Below are positions 48,963 through 61,364 of a DNA stretch of 64,000 nucleotides, piece after piece (within the stretch, counting starts at the first letter, position 1; each line of letters opens with the position of its first letter). Under the pieces are notes generated by a model, which worked only from the letters and a program-made list of their open reading frames with translations, was not told the DNA's origin and did not search any database. The DNA is taken from NCBI RefSeq assembly GCF_000006565.2, contig NC_031474.1, forward strand, positions 1,833,662-1,897,661, given 5' to 3'. Origin of the DNA: Toxoplasma gondii ME49. Lineage: Eukaryota > Apicomplexa > Conoidasida > Eucoccidiorida > Sarcocystidae. The translations under genes and the position numbers were made by a program.

Positions 48963-49516
48963 TTTCAGTGCCAAAGTCACTGTCGGCTTCAGTGCGGCGC
49001 AGTTGCAAAGCAGGTACAAGAACAACGTCTCTGGGGTCCCAGCGTACTGTTGATGTCCATGCTGTGAGCCCAAGAAAAGAAAGACGGTGACAGACGCCTT
49101 GATTCATGTACAGTGAACGTCGTCGTCTGCACAATCTTCGTCGTACGCTTCCAGGTTGTCCAGAAACGACGCAGGACCCCACGGGGTGACGCGTCGGGCG
49201 GTGTGATTACGGTTGTGGAGGCGAAAACTGGGACCTCGACGTTGTGGAGACCAGTCGATCACTTTTTCCTGTTCCTCCTGCCGAGTATTGACTATGTGTA
49301 CGCACGAGTATGCTCTAAGGGCTCGGAAGTCGTTTTACTAGGAACTCACTCAATCTGCTATTTCCTGCTGGTCCCACCTATGAACTCGCTGTTTTTTTGG
49401 TCTGATCAAAAGTACGCGTTGAGCTGAAGAGATACAGGAACTTGGAGAGGATTCCTGAACGCGAACCCAGACGACAGAACCTCGCCAGAACCTCTGATCG
49501 GAATTCTCGGGGAAAG
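48963..49516. other. Divergent intergenic region
   Basis: About 550 bp lie between two divergent starts (48962 minus, 49517 plus), so a shared promoter region is expected. Open frames continue upstream of both ATGs, which leaves some doubt about each start. No core promoter motif was identified. Confidence 0.5.
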
Positions 49517-50380
49517 ATGGAGGTGTCAACCCTCACTGCTGAGAGTCTTGGTCCTCCGCTGCAGAGTTTAGGGGAGGAAGACCCGGCTGAAACGCTTGCG
49601 ACGGAAGACTCGTATCTCTCGAACAACTATCTCCGTACACGCACGGAAACAGCGGATACGCTGCGGCTGTCTAGTGACCCTGTTGTTCCTCTCGAGAAGC
49701 GCCGGCGCCTGCGAAGTCGGAAAACGAGGCAGAGTAAACTTCGGAGGCGCCTTGCTGGCGCTCTCCCCCGAACCGCCGCTCTCATATTGCTGGCCACCAT
49801 GTTTCTGCTTTTCGTCACGGGAGTGAAGCGAATGGCGGGGCGGGTGCGGTCGGCTGAGGAGAGCCCCCTGGAGGGACTCCCGGCCACTCGTGAGGACACC
49901 AAAGAGCTGGTGAACCAGAAACTCGGGCAGATCGAGCAGCTGATGCTGGACGACTTTTACAAGCGCTACCTAGACATAAACGGCGGCGCAGCGCGTACAG
50001 CGCTGCTGAATGAAATGAGACGGATCAAGCAAACCGTTTACACCCCAGACGTTTCCGACGAGATGCTCGGCGTCGCTCTGGAGCAGTCGAAGGCGTTGGA
50101 GGGCGAGTTTCGCTGGAAGGCAGCGAGAACGGAATTCGCACACATGGTCGCCTTTGCATACCCATTCCCCGCAGGCCCCGACACGCCTCGACTTGGCCGA
50201 TGGTTCGAGGAAGTCGTCACCTCGATAGGACAAGACGCGGCGCGTGTCGTTAGTGCCTTTGAGAACATGTCAAAATACAACGCTGGAGAAGGGCTCGGAC
50301 GCTGGCAAAAGGCCGCAGCCGAGGCAGTGGCCGCCAAGAAGTGGTCTGATGGCATATTGTCAAACAGAAAACGAAAGTAG
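49517..50380 (+). CDS. Single-exon protein with one transmembrane helix, unknown
   Basis: An uninterrupted 287-codon frame starts at ATG 49517 (aaagATGG, good context). An acidic N-terminus of about 60 residues is followed by a strongly basic patch (EKRRRLRSRKTRQSKLRRR). One hydrophobic helix (TAALILLATMFLLFVTGV, about residues 84-101) comes next. The remaining ~185 residues are helical and charged (KELVNQKLGQIEQLMLDDFY, WFEEVVTSIGQDAARVVSAF). The positive charge before the helix predicts a type II orientation with the C-terminal domain lumenal or outside. No catalytic motif or known domain is seen. The frame is open about 25 codons upstream but has no better ATG. A lineage-specific coccidian protein is the most likely identity. 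Confidence 0.7.
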   Translation: MEVSTLTAESLGPPLQSLGEEDPAETLATEDSYLSNNYLRTRTETADTLRLSSDPVVPLEKRRRLRSRKTRQSKLRRRLAGALPRTAALILLATMFLLFVTGVKRMAGRVRSAEESPLEGLPATREDTKELVNQKLGQIEQLMLDDFYKRYLDINGGAARTALLNEMRRIKQTVYTPDVSDEMLGVALEQSKALEGEFRWKAARTEFAHMVAFAYPFPAGPDTPRLGRWFEEVVTSIGQDAARVVSAFENMSKYNAGEGLGRWQKAAAEAVAAKKWSDGILSNRKRK

Positions 50381-53300
50381 TGTAGCGGTAGTGAGGCACT
50401 GCTTCCTGTTCGCCGGCAGCCACATTTTGTCTTAGAAAACCGTCTAGTATGTAGAACTAAGGCTTGACGAACGCGAATGTGAAATCGAAACTGGCGTTGG
50501 TACGTGGTAAGAAATCCACAGCCCACCGCTGTGCTCTGTGTGGGGTCCGTCCTAAAAACCCCCGAAGCACTTTGAAGCGCTGGTCACGAGTTTTTTCCTG
50601 TGCAGGTTGTGAGAATTCGACCTTTAGCGAGGCTGAGACCCTTGCGAGTTTTTTTTCCACTTGAAGTTTCGCCTCTGCCTTAGTGGCCATCTCCCTAAAC
50701 CCCTGTACTCCATGGACCGAGTCCATCACCCTGCACCGTAAACTGATGCAAACGATGACGGCGTCCTGTATACTTAACGTATGGTGCCTGTCGGCGGCAG
50801 TTGTAAGACGGCATTAGACGCCACGTGGCAGTCCTGCTGCCGTTCAGGACGGCGATCTACGTTAAGGTAACCAGTATGACGAATTGAGGATACACTTGAA
50901 AACAGCCAGAGCAGCAAGTCTTTCCATTAACCAATCACCCGATTCAGAATTTAGAACCACGGAGCCAGTACTTAATGGAGGGTACACTGCCCCACCGAGA
51001 CCACTACCGAAATCAGAGCAGACTCTTTGAGTACGAGTGGAACTACTGTTCAGATCTTGAAGGCCTTTGTGTTTCCGTCTGCCAGATCCAAGTTCCCACC
51101 AGAGAAACATTTAAAATAATCATTTAAACGGATATTGAATTCTTTGAGCTTGCCCCCTCGAGAGCGTGCAGCTCTGGTCGATGTCAACTCCAGGTAAATG
51201 AAGATCTTAGGGAGCTTTAGTATCTCTGTCAGCATTTCTACCCCTATTAAAACCAGCACTTGGAGAGAGTCGAATCCGACAACCGATCCAATAGTAGGGA
51301 ACAAGAAAACGCGAACTTGAGTCTTGACGCTAGTCTCGAACTGCACGAGTTTGAGCGGTAGATGCGGCACACACATCTGTTTCACAAAAGTACTGCGGAC
51401 CTTTGATTAAGTGCACTCTTTACTCGTCTATATCCAGCAAACTAACGCTATCTGTGTCAACACGTGAACCTCCTCGAGCCCCCTCGCTGACCGTTGTTGT
51501 CAGCACACTTACGTTTCATATATTAAGCGAGTCTTAGTTGAAAGACACGGTGACCAACAAGGAATGTCTCGGTGGTGTCTCCTAGTCCGACCGTCTTCGT
51601 TAACTGCGAGCGCTGCGAACACATCGATACGCAACGTGGGACTCTTCCGTCGACATGCCTCCCGCAACCACGAGCGGTACGTGGACACTTGTGCAAAGGT
51701 TTGTGGGAAGTTTCTGGGTCTTTTACGGTGATCGAGGTAACATTGGATGTATGCATCCAATGGCGTATAACACGAAAGCCCCCCCCCCCTGCAGAACTAA
51801 CATAGAGTTGAGTATCTGCTGCATCGACACTGCCTTCTTGAGTGTGATGGAGATGTTTACGTCAGATCGGTGCACAGGCCGTCAAAATCTCGAAGACCTT
51901 CAACACTTTTCTTTCCCTAAGATACGCGTGTGTCCGTCGCGATACTCTGAAGTATCACTAACGGTGCAACGTACTCCATTGATAGCATACACGATCAAGC
52001 AGCATGTTTTGTCGTGTCTCGTAGCGCCAACAGCGTCGTCGCATTGTCTGTGCTGTCTACTCTCGGCAGCCGACTGCGGCCCATCATGAGGACGAAGTAT
52101 TCATCGACGCTTGCTCCTGTCTACAGAGATGGTGTTTCGATATTTAACAAGAGGATGGGTTTTCAGCGCGGCTTCTAAAGACCCAGCAATTTTCGAGTGT
52201 CGTGGAAAACGAATCGGTTCGGTGACGAAGCAATCCTACGAATGTTACAGACGCCGGAAAAGACGAAGATTGTCCAGGTAGATGTGCTCCCCATTTCCCT
52301 TTCAGCGTTCAAGTCTTTCCTTCAAGACGGCGTCCTACTGTTGAGGCCAAGCGCCTGCGTTCCTCACCGAACTCTTTCTACTGAGGACGGGAGGACGGTG
52401 ACACCACCCGTTTGCGGTAAAGGTTCCGCTAGTTCTCTGTCTTTTTGTGCAGTTCTGCGGAGGCACGGAAGCCTTTGCCATCAGAAACGTAACCGCTCTG
52501 AAGGAAACGCACGTTCTTGACACACAAACACGATTTGTTTTTTTCTGTGCGGCCGTTCCTGCACACTCCCGACAGCTGCGCATGCAAGTCACCGACACTC
52601 GACAGCAGTGGCTTCTCCCAGCTTCCAACTTCCAGCTTCTGTCAGCTCCCTTTCGTGGGAACGAAGCCTTGCTCTTCACTCCGTTCTCGATATTCTTTTT
52701 TCTCGGGGGACGTTCTTTCTTTCTTCCCTTGTTAGGTGTAAGGGCTCTGCTCAGCCTGCGCGGCCCTTGCTCCCCTGTCTGAGCCGACTCGAGGCGGTTC
52801 TCATCTGAGAGCGCTTCATGTTCCTGTCTGCGCGAAAACCAACTCCGACAGACACCTCTCGCTTTTATTTCTCTCTTTTTCGTGGACAGAAAGGGTCTCT
52901 TTGTTCCGAGCCCACTGTGGATCCGCGGGAGGGCACATTCGCCGCAGCACTCGGGGAGCTTCTTTTTCGCGAGCGTACGGGAGGCCCTGGCTTTCGGCTT
53001 GGCTCACAAAAACGGATTTGTCTGCAGCTCCATTCGATTCCCTGGAGCCGCCTTTCTTCCCAAGGACTCGGGGAAAATCGGTATAGCGTCAGTTTCCCGA
53101 ACAGGTGCCTCGGTCGCGGCGTGTTTTTCACACGGTGCTCGCGCGACAGAAGCCAAGCCGTTTTTTCGGTTTTTTTGCCTCCAGATTCGATAAGCGACCG
53201 TCAAGGGCCCCCTCTCTGTTTTTTCTTGACCTTTTGTACCCTTCGGCTTCTTGTCCATCCACACGTTGTCCACCCTGTGTCCGCTGTCAAGAACACTGGA

Positions 53301-53730
53301 TTGTCACCTCCCGGTCCCGTGGAAAGCAAGACTTCCTCCACATCCAGGGTGTACAGACACCCTGGAGGTTCCCGCGATATGTCTGGCAAAATATCATCGC
53401 ACTTGCTTTTCTCCGTTTCGAAATCCGCGCCGACCCGTCAAGAAGCGAAGAGTTTCGTGTCGCTTTTCTCGCGCGGCCGGCTGCCGTTGTCTGTGGGTTT
53501 TCGTCTGCTTTCTTCTCGGTCTCGCGTCCCAGTTCCGTCCTCCTGATCACAATGTGCAAGTGCATGGGTGAGTTTTCGGGTGTCTCATCTCCGCTCGACC
53601 TCTGAATCCGAGTGTTGCGTCTCTCTGCGTTCTTCTCTTCACAAACGACGTCAACACACTCACGCATTCTCTCTCGTTTCTCGTTCCAGCCTCGCTCGTT
53701 GTCCGGCTCGATTGCTCGACCTCTCTCACA
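50381..53730. other. Region without a confident gene
   Basis: This 3.3-kb stretch lies between two plus-strand genes. It contains several protein-like fragments that I could not join: a 29-codon ATG frame at about 52087-52176, an exon-like segment around 52169-52280 (IFECRGKRIGSVTKQSYEC) followed by a GTAGAT donor, and frames at 52818-53546 behind an acceptor at about 52889. These may be 5' exons of the large gene at 53731 or remnants. A palindrome copy lies at 53344-53365. Confidence 0.45.
53344..53365. repeat. Extended palindrome copy
   Basis: The 22-bp stretch starts CCAGGGTGTA, ends CACCCTGG and is symmetrical except for its central bases. It lies about 370 bp upstream of the ATG at 53731. 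Confidence 0.8.
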
Positions 53731-56700
53731 ATGGCGAACAAGCGCGTCGGGGCCCAGAGCGCTCCGCGGGCGCGTGGCTGTCCTCAGGCGCACTCGCCCG
53801 ACCTTTTGCCTTGCTGCGTTGCAAAATCGGCCCCTGCATGCAACGCCCCGGCCCACGCTCCCGCGGTCTCAGACTGCCATCCGAACTGGAGAGCGAGCTG
53901 GCTTCTGCGCGCGTCCGTCTGTCGACGCTTTCGTCCTCGTATCTCGAAACGCTGGCCTCCCTGCCTTCTCTGCGCGTGCTTCTTCCTCTCCACTTTCTTC
54001 GCCATCCCCGCCCCGCGAGTTCCGTCGGACTTCGCCGTCTTCTCCGCAGCGACTCAGGCTGCAGAGGTCGCGCAGCCGCGAGCTCCGGGCGCCGCGTCTG
54101 TGCGAAAAGAAAACACGGAGGCGACTGTCGAGGAGGCTCTCGAGGAGAAGTACACGCCACGGAACTGCAAGTACCGGCCCCTGCCCAAGAGCCTGAACGA
54201 ATTCGCGTACTTGAGTTACAATGGAGAAATCACGCTTGGCGACGTCTTCGGCTTGCCAGCCTCCTCGATTCACCATGAACAGCGGCTGTCGTTCTCCATC
54301 GCGTCCGAGGGCGCGTCGGCGAGTTCGCGCAGAGCGATCCTCTCCGTGAGCGTCGAAATGCACAGAGACAGCGTCGCGGAGTTCAACCACCTCGAGCTGT
54401 ACAGACGCCGAAGGGGCGAGAAGCCTCACCCGGCGCTCTCAGCCTCCGAAGCAGCTGCCGCGGCCGACGGCGCAGGCGCGATGCTCTCTGCAGTGCGGAG
54501 GCAGCAAGCCGTCGCCGTGGGGAAACGCGTTGAAGGCGCCGGAGGACCTCGCACGAAGGTCGTCCTGAGCGCGGCTCTCAGCGACGATGAGGGGGACACT
54601 GTCTTCGACTTGGTACGCAGAAAACGCGCAGGAAAGCGAATGCGAGGGAGACAGGGAAGCATGTAGTGGCGGGGAAACAAGCAGTGGGGAGGCGAAGCAG
54701 ACAGGGAGGTGAGGGGTTGACGGGGGCGAGGGGGGAAGGGGGGAAAGGGGAGGGGGAGGGGCGAGTGAAGTTGAAAGAGAGAGAAAGTCGATTGACAGAG
54801 AGAAGAAAGAGAGGAAAAGAAGGGATGTGGTGGCGGCGAGTCGCGAGGGTATGGAGCGGAGAGAGACCGCCCAGATGTGAGGAAGACAGCGGGGAGGCAG
54901 ATTTCACGGAAAGGAGTTGTATTCCTCGAGAAGAAGAGAGGGCAAAGGGTCGACGCGAAAAGAAGTCCTCTGAAATGACAGACAGGGCAGAGAAGACGAG
55001 TGACACGAGGCGAAGCGAGTTCGTTCGTGTCTGCGTTGCGGATTCCGCGACGTCCCCGCTGAATTGCGCACTGCGTCCAGGTTTTCAGCTTCCGAGACTC
55101 CCGAGGTCGAACGCCGCTGGCCGACGGCGAGACGGTCGGCCACTCGCCTCTCCTGCCCTGCTTCCCAGTTCGCGTCGACCTCTCAGTGGTTCCAGTAGGT
55201 GAGTCCGGAGAATTCGAAGCGAACCGAGAGAGAAGGCGCAGCCGGCCGAGGGGACGAAGGAGAACCGGCGACCGAAAAAAGTGACAATCAGAGCGACCGC
55301 GGTGAGAAGGAAGGGCGGACGAGGAGGCAGAAGAGAAGGAGACGCGAGCTACGATCTGGAGAGCGAGAAGAAATATATGCGAGAGAAGAGAGAAATCCAA
55401 GAATGACTGAAGCTTGGTACACAGCGCTCCCGTCATCGGCTTCTTCTTCGCTGTCTTTTGTGCTCCTGGTCTGTCTTTCGTTCTCCCTTCTCCTCTTCTG
55501 CGTCCTCTCCCCTTTTTTCCTTCTGTCTCTCCCCGCTGTCTACTCTGCCCTCTGTTTCCTTCCCGACGCATCCCCTTCGACCTCCGTCGCGTTCTCTGAT
55601 GTCTGTGGTTTCGCGGGCTTTTTCTTTCAGAGCGCATGCCTCTGCACATTCCATCGAACTGCCCCGCGCAGTCTGCACTGCCGAAGAGCGGGGAGGTTTT
55701 CACCCTCGGGGAGACGCCTCTCGTCTTGTCCAGTCCTCCAGAGCATCCCTTCGTCTTTGTGTTTCGCGGTATCCCCTCCTGGACGCCGTACTCTCTCCCC
55801 GTGTGGAACATGAGCGTCGATGTGCCGCGCCGACTTCATCGGTTCGCCCGCTTCTTCTTCAGGCTCTCGTTCAGATTCCTCTCCGGTAAAAAAGTCTTCG
55901 CAGTCGTTTTTCTGCAAAAGATGTCTTGAAATCGACATTCAGAGGGTTCGACACCTATAGTCAATGCACACTTGCTCTGTGTCCATGTGCGTCTCACCTT
56001 GTACGTATATATATATATATATATATATGTACATATATATATATATATATACATACGTGTATATGCATGCGTATTCATGTACAGTATGGAGGTGTGGCCT
56101 TGAGAAAAGAGATAGCTGGGGATCTCGGTAGATATGTTTGAATAACGATGGGGTAAGGTGATCTCGTTAGATGCGGCGATTGATGGATACGGATAGGAAT
56201 AGATGTGGATCTGGGTGTGTGAGTGTGGAGTCGAAACGAGCTGGAATAGATTCTAAAGCGAAGGGAGACAGTGTCGCCGCCCAAGGGATGCATGCAGTCG
56301 CCTTGGTTCTGTCTGTGCTGATGCGTGGCGCTCGATATGAATTTTCGTTCACTTCATTCTGTTTTTCTTTTGTTGATGAATTCGCCTTCTGGACTTTCGC
56401 TGTGTTTCACGCACTCACACTCTCTTTTCTCTGCGGCGACTCTGCAGGGCCTCTTCAACTGCTGCTGGAGCTGTTTGACGAGAAGTCGCAGCCCGACCCA
56501 AGTGCTTCGGGACCTCAGTGTCTCCTCGGCTGCATGGGAGCTACGCCAACGTACAACGGACAACTCTTTGACCATGCGATGCCCACAGGTGAGTGTTCGT
56601 CAAACGGTCTTTCCTTTCTCTTTTCTGCGTTCTCCGCCTGTTCCTTTTCTTTTGCTTCTTCTCCCTTTTTCTCTGTCTCTCTCGCGGCTTGCCGCTCTTC

Positions 56701-58033
56701 GCCCTCTTCTTGTTCTTGCTCGTCTCCGCTCTTTTCTTCTCTCTGTTGCTTCTCTCCTTCCTCTTCTGCTTCCTTTTCGCTCTCTTCTCTCTCATCTGTC
56801 GCTTCTCTGTCGTCTGTGTCTTGTGTCGCTTTTTCTCGCTCCTCCCTGACTTCTGTGTCTCTTCTGACTCTTCTGTCTCCTCGGGCCTCGTTGGCCTTGT
56901 TCCCTTCAGCTGTTGCATCTTGTCTGTCTCCTGTATCTTCCCCGTCCTCGCCTTCGACGCGCTGTTCGGCGTTCGCTGTCGCCTGTCGCCTCCACATCTG
57001 CAGCTTCGCCTTCGGTCCCCGCACTCTCGTCTGCTCTGTCTCCTGCGTGACGGTGGCTGCTGGTGCAAACGTCTTCGTCTTCTCTCTTCAGGCTTTTTGT
57101 ACAAGGTGTGGATTCTCGCGGGAGAGCCCATGTTCCTGGAAGATCACGCGACGCAGTGCATGCAGTTCGATTTGGAGTACCGAGTGAACTACGAGACGCG
57201 TTTGACGCCTTTCGAGGTCGGGCACCACTCTTGGATGTGCAGATTCGCCAGGCTACCTACAGCGATTTTCCAGCGGCAGGAAGGCGCCCGAGACGGCCCC
57301 GTCGGCACAGTGTATGCGCGCTCCTTCGACTTCAAAGACTGGGTCGGATTTCCTCCCGACGAAGTTGCGGAGATGGTGCACCTCGTCCGCCTGCAGATCA
57401 GCGAACCTAGGTGGGCCAACGTCGCGAGAGAAGAGAAGGCAGAGAAGAAGGCACAGAGGGGAGCAGAGGAAAGAGGTTTATGTTGAAACCATCCGTGCGC
57501 GAGAGGCGAAACGCGAGGGATGAACAAGAGAGTAACAGAGAAGAGCAAATGCAGCTGAGAACATGGATTCGACGACTGGGAGAAGGGAAGAGAGTGGCAT
57601 TTCTAAGGGAGAAGAAGAGCGAGCGGAAAACACACCCGGCGACAGGTGCGTTGTCTCAATGTTTCGAAGATGTTTCCGAGTCTGCTTTCTGTTTCAGCGA
57701 CATTGCGGTGTCCTTGTATCAAGCGAATCTGCGCCTGCGAACGACGTTGTCGGCCGGCGACGCCGAAACTCTTGCGGAGTTGTGTGGAGAGAAGATCCTC
57801 GGGGACAACGACAGCGGAATGGTCCTTCTCCATTGCCGCGTTCCTCCCGGCACCTACCACCTGGTGCTCTTCGCCGAATATCCTCTCGGAGGCCTTCCTC
57901 CCTGCGACGGCTTCTACATGCACTTAACCATCAAACCTCTCGCGCTCCTGAACCAAGTTAGTGGGGAGGAAGTGACAGTCTTTCTTCGAAACGCTTTTCC
58001 ACGGAGTTCGACACTCGGCCATACATACATACA

Positions 58034-58069
<36 letters not shown>

Positions 58070-61000
58070 TATATATTTATGGATATAGATTCATATATAT
58101 ATATATATATATATATGCATATATGCATAGATATATATCTATATATCTGTATAATGGTAACGCGTAGTGGAATGCATATACACATGCGTATGAAGAGGTC
58201 TGCGTTTTGGATTTGCTTTCCTTCAGCACTACGGATGTGTCAATCGGAGCTCGAACACCATGCAGCTGCCGCCTCTGCTCATTTCGCCGACGGGCCGTCC
58301 GCCGCTGTCTGCGCCGCCGCCGTCTGAAGATGTCATCGACCTTGGTGAGTATCTGAAATGAGAGCGCGCTTCGGTTGCATGCAGTTTTTGCGTTTCCTCT
58401 CTCTGTTTCCTCCGCGCGCCTCGACTGCGGTGCAGACTCTGAAAAGGATTCGTTTCGCGGTCTCGGCGTCGGGCCGCAGCTTAGACTTTGTTTTGGAGTC
58501 TCTTCCTCAGCGTCCCCGCGGCTTTCGGAGCTGCAGGCGCCGCAGCACAGAGCGCAGCTGAGTGACGTCGTGCAAAGTTGTCGGATCCTGGTTTTCTCAG
58601 GAGTGGTGACAGAAAGTCGCGAGGAGAATATCCGGTCATTTGTCTTCCGCATGCCCTCGCCACCCGTCAAGACGCCAGGCGCCTTCAAGCGCATCGCGCA
58701 AGGACGCTTCGTCGTTCAGTCGTCTCTTTCTCAGGTCCGGGGCGAAGTCCGAGCGTTTCACTCAACGAGGACAAATTCGCTTCTCGTTTGTGCCGTTACA
58801 GGCGTCAGTTCGTCTGTATAGATGTAGAGCCATCGAGACTCAAATATATTCATATATCCATATATATATATATATATATATATATATTCGTATATTTATA
58901 TTCATATATGTATATTCATATACGTACATGTCTACATATATATATATATATATATATATTTATATGTTTGTGTGTGTGGGATTCCGCACATGGGGTCGCG
59001 CATGAGAGAGTGGCTTTTACATGTATGTTGTGCACTGCATGTAGGGACACAGTTGACCATTTTTTTTCGTCGCTGGACCTGTTTGTAGCTCGGCGGTGTT
59101 TCTTGGCGTTTTCGCGACCTCCCTTGTCCGTGGCTTGTCTTCGTTTGCGGCTCAGGTGTACTTGCACCTGGCGGTCCTCTCCGACTTCACAGCAGCGGAC
59201 TTGGGTGCAATTATTCGCCGCGAAGGGGGTGACGCGAACGACGTTGCCACCCATGCACTCTCCTTCTCGCACGACTATCAGGTCCGAGCTTCTCGGAAGG
59301 GAACTCGCGTAGAGAAGCGCGACGCTACAGCCTTCGCTTCATCGTGGAAATCCATCTTTCTCGAACTCGTCAACACTCAGGGCACAGTTCACGCGTATCT
59401 GCAGCCTTCGCAGCGGCGCCGAGGGATTCCTGCTGCGAGGAGGGAGGGCCGTTGGGGAAAAACGTCCAGGAACTCGCGGGGCTCGCAGGCGTATGCACAC
59501 CAGAATGGACGTGGAGGGCGTCCTTCTCCAGTGTCTTCTGTGGTACGGCGTCCGTGCTCATGTGCATATTCTGCTTTTTTGCTTTTTTTCGCAGCACCTT
59601 GTAGGCCCGTTCGATGCTGGGGCGTACACCGTCGAAATTGTTGCGCTGGCACCCGAAACCGTAGACGCTGTTGCCGCCAACAGCGCCCAGGAGGTACGCG
59701 TTTCGAAAAGCTCCCCACATTTTCAAGACGCGTTGTCTTGCGTCTGTCCAGGCTCTGTCTGGGAGCAGTCTCCATTCCTCGTTTTCTCCACTTCACCTAA
59801 AAAAGCAAGGGAGAGAACGCGTCGGGTGATTCCGAAGATGCAGGCGTGATTGTGGTAATGCAACAAGCATACAGACAACCGACACTCTCGTTCGTAGTCT
59901 TTCGGTCTACAAGCATTCACGCATGCAATTGCACAGATATATATAGATATATATATATATATATAGTAATGCATATTTATGTATATGTGAGTCCATGAAC
60001 GGTGCTTTATGGATACGGGGCAATCTCGTTTCTTCCCGTACTCTCTTCTCTCTTGCTTCATCGTCGAGAAATTTCTGCTCAGTCGTGCCTGTTCGCTTCC
60101 TCTCTAAATGTGGAGGTCTCTATACTCCCCGTCATCTCGACAAGTTCCTGCTGGCGGTCGCCGTCTCGTTTCCGTCTCTTCGCGTTCGCTTCTGCATGCA
60201 TTCGCTGCCGAGACCTGCGCCTGTTTCGTGGTTTCTCCGAATATAAGCCGAATCGCTCTGACCTTACGTGCAGCTCTGCATTCCCTTCGTCGTCGACCTG
60301 CGCCTGGTCTCGCGGTCTGGCGACGATCTCCACAGCAGCACGTGGATGTGCAAGCATGAGACTGCGCATTTTCCGCGCTACATTCGGTGAGGCGACGAAA
60401 ACGCTTTCTTCAGTCTTTTCATTTGTCGTCCTCCATGTATGTCTGTCTGTTGTTCATGGGTGTCTCTCCTCTCTTTCTCGCTGTATACACGTGCATACAC
60501 ATATTTATATACATATAGATATATATATGTGTATTAATATGTTTATGTCTGTACGTATGTGTAGCAACTATGGAATGAATAGCTAGGTATACATCCCTTC
60601 ACATATTTCTCTCGACAGGGAAGTGGGCGTCTTCCAGGATGCGTTCAGGAGATTGGATGGACGTGCAGAGGGAACCTCGAGACAGGTAGAAAGCAGCGAG
60701 ATAGGAAACAAATCTGGGTGTTCGTCTTCGACTCGGAGGAAGCGTTTCATGTCGTTGTTTGTCTGATGTGAATATGTTGGTTTTTCTTCAGGGGCGAGGA
60801 GGGCGTGGAGATGACTCTGGACAAGGAGTTTCTCCTCCCTGCGAGTGGTCACCAACATGTCCAACTGCAAATCCCGAGAAGTTCGATTCTGAAAATCCAC
60901 GTTCGCTCTCCTCACAGCTCGGAGCCTCGTCTCTCCATCTTCCCCAAAGACCGACCTCACGAAAAGCTGGGAGAAGCCTACACGGACCTCTTTCTGGGTG

Positions 61001-61319
61001 TGGCGAACGACCAGAGCGGAATTGACAGAGACGAAAAGGGAGGAAAAAAGGGAAGAGATAAGGAGAGAGAAAAAGAGAACAGAGTCGAGGAACAGGGGAG
61101 GACGAATGGGCGTGAAACGTCTTCTCTCAGGTGCTTCACACGCCAACCGGATTCTCTGTTTAAGACGCGCTACTGTTTTTTACCTTTCAGCTCATCTTTT
61201 CGAATCTGTTCCTTCTACTGCACCACTGTGCAAAGAACAGTCGTCGTCCGCGATTGCAACGGTCTCGACATATTATCCACTGATACTGCCAACGATTGAC
61301 GTATTTGTGTACCCATATA

Positions 61320-61364
<45 letters not shown>

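Noticed and set aside
53568..54278. Alternative plus-strand frame with a helical segment (LRLPSELESELASARVRLS)
   Set aside because: It is locally protein-like, but it lacks a phase-compatible exit to the next exon, while the frame from ATG 53731 joins all later exons.
54426..55811. 461-codon minus-strand frame
   Set aside because: It is antisense to exons 1-3 of the large right-hand gene and consists mostly of Arg/Ser/Pro low complexity.
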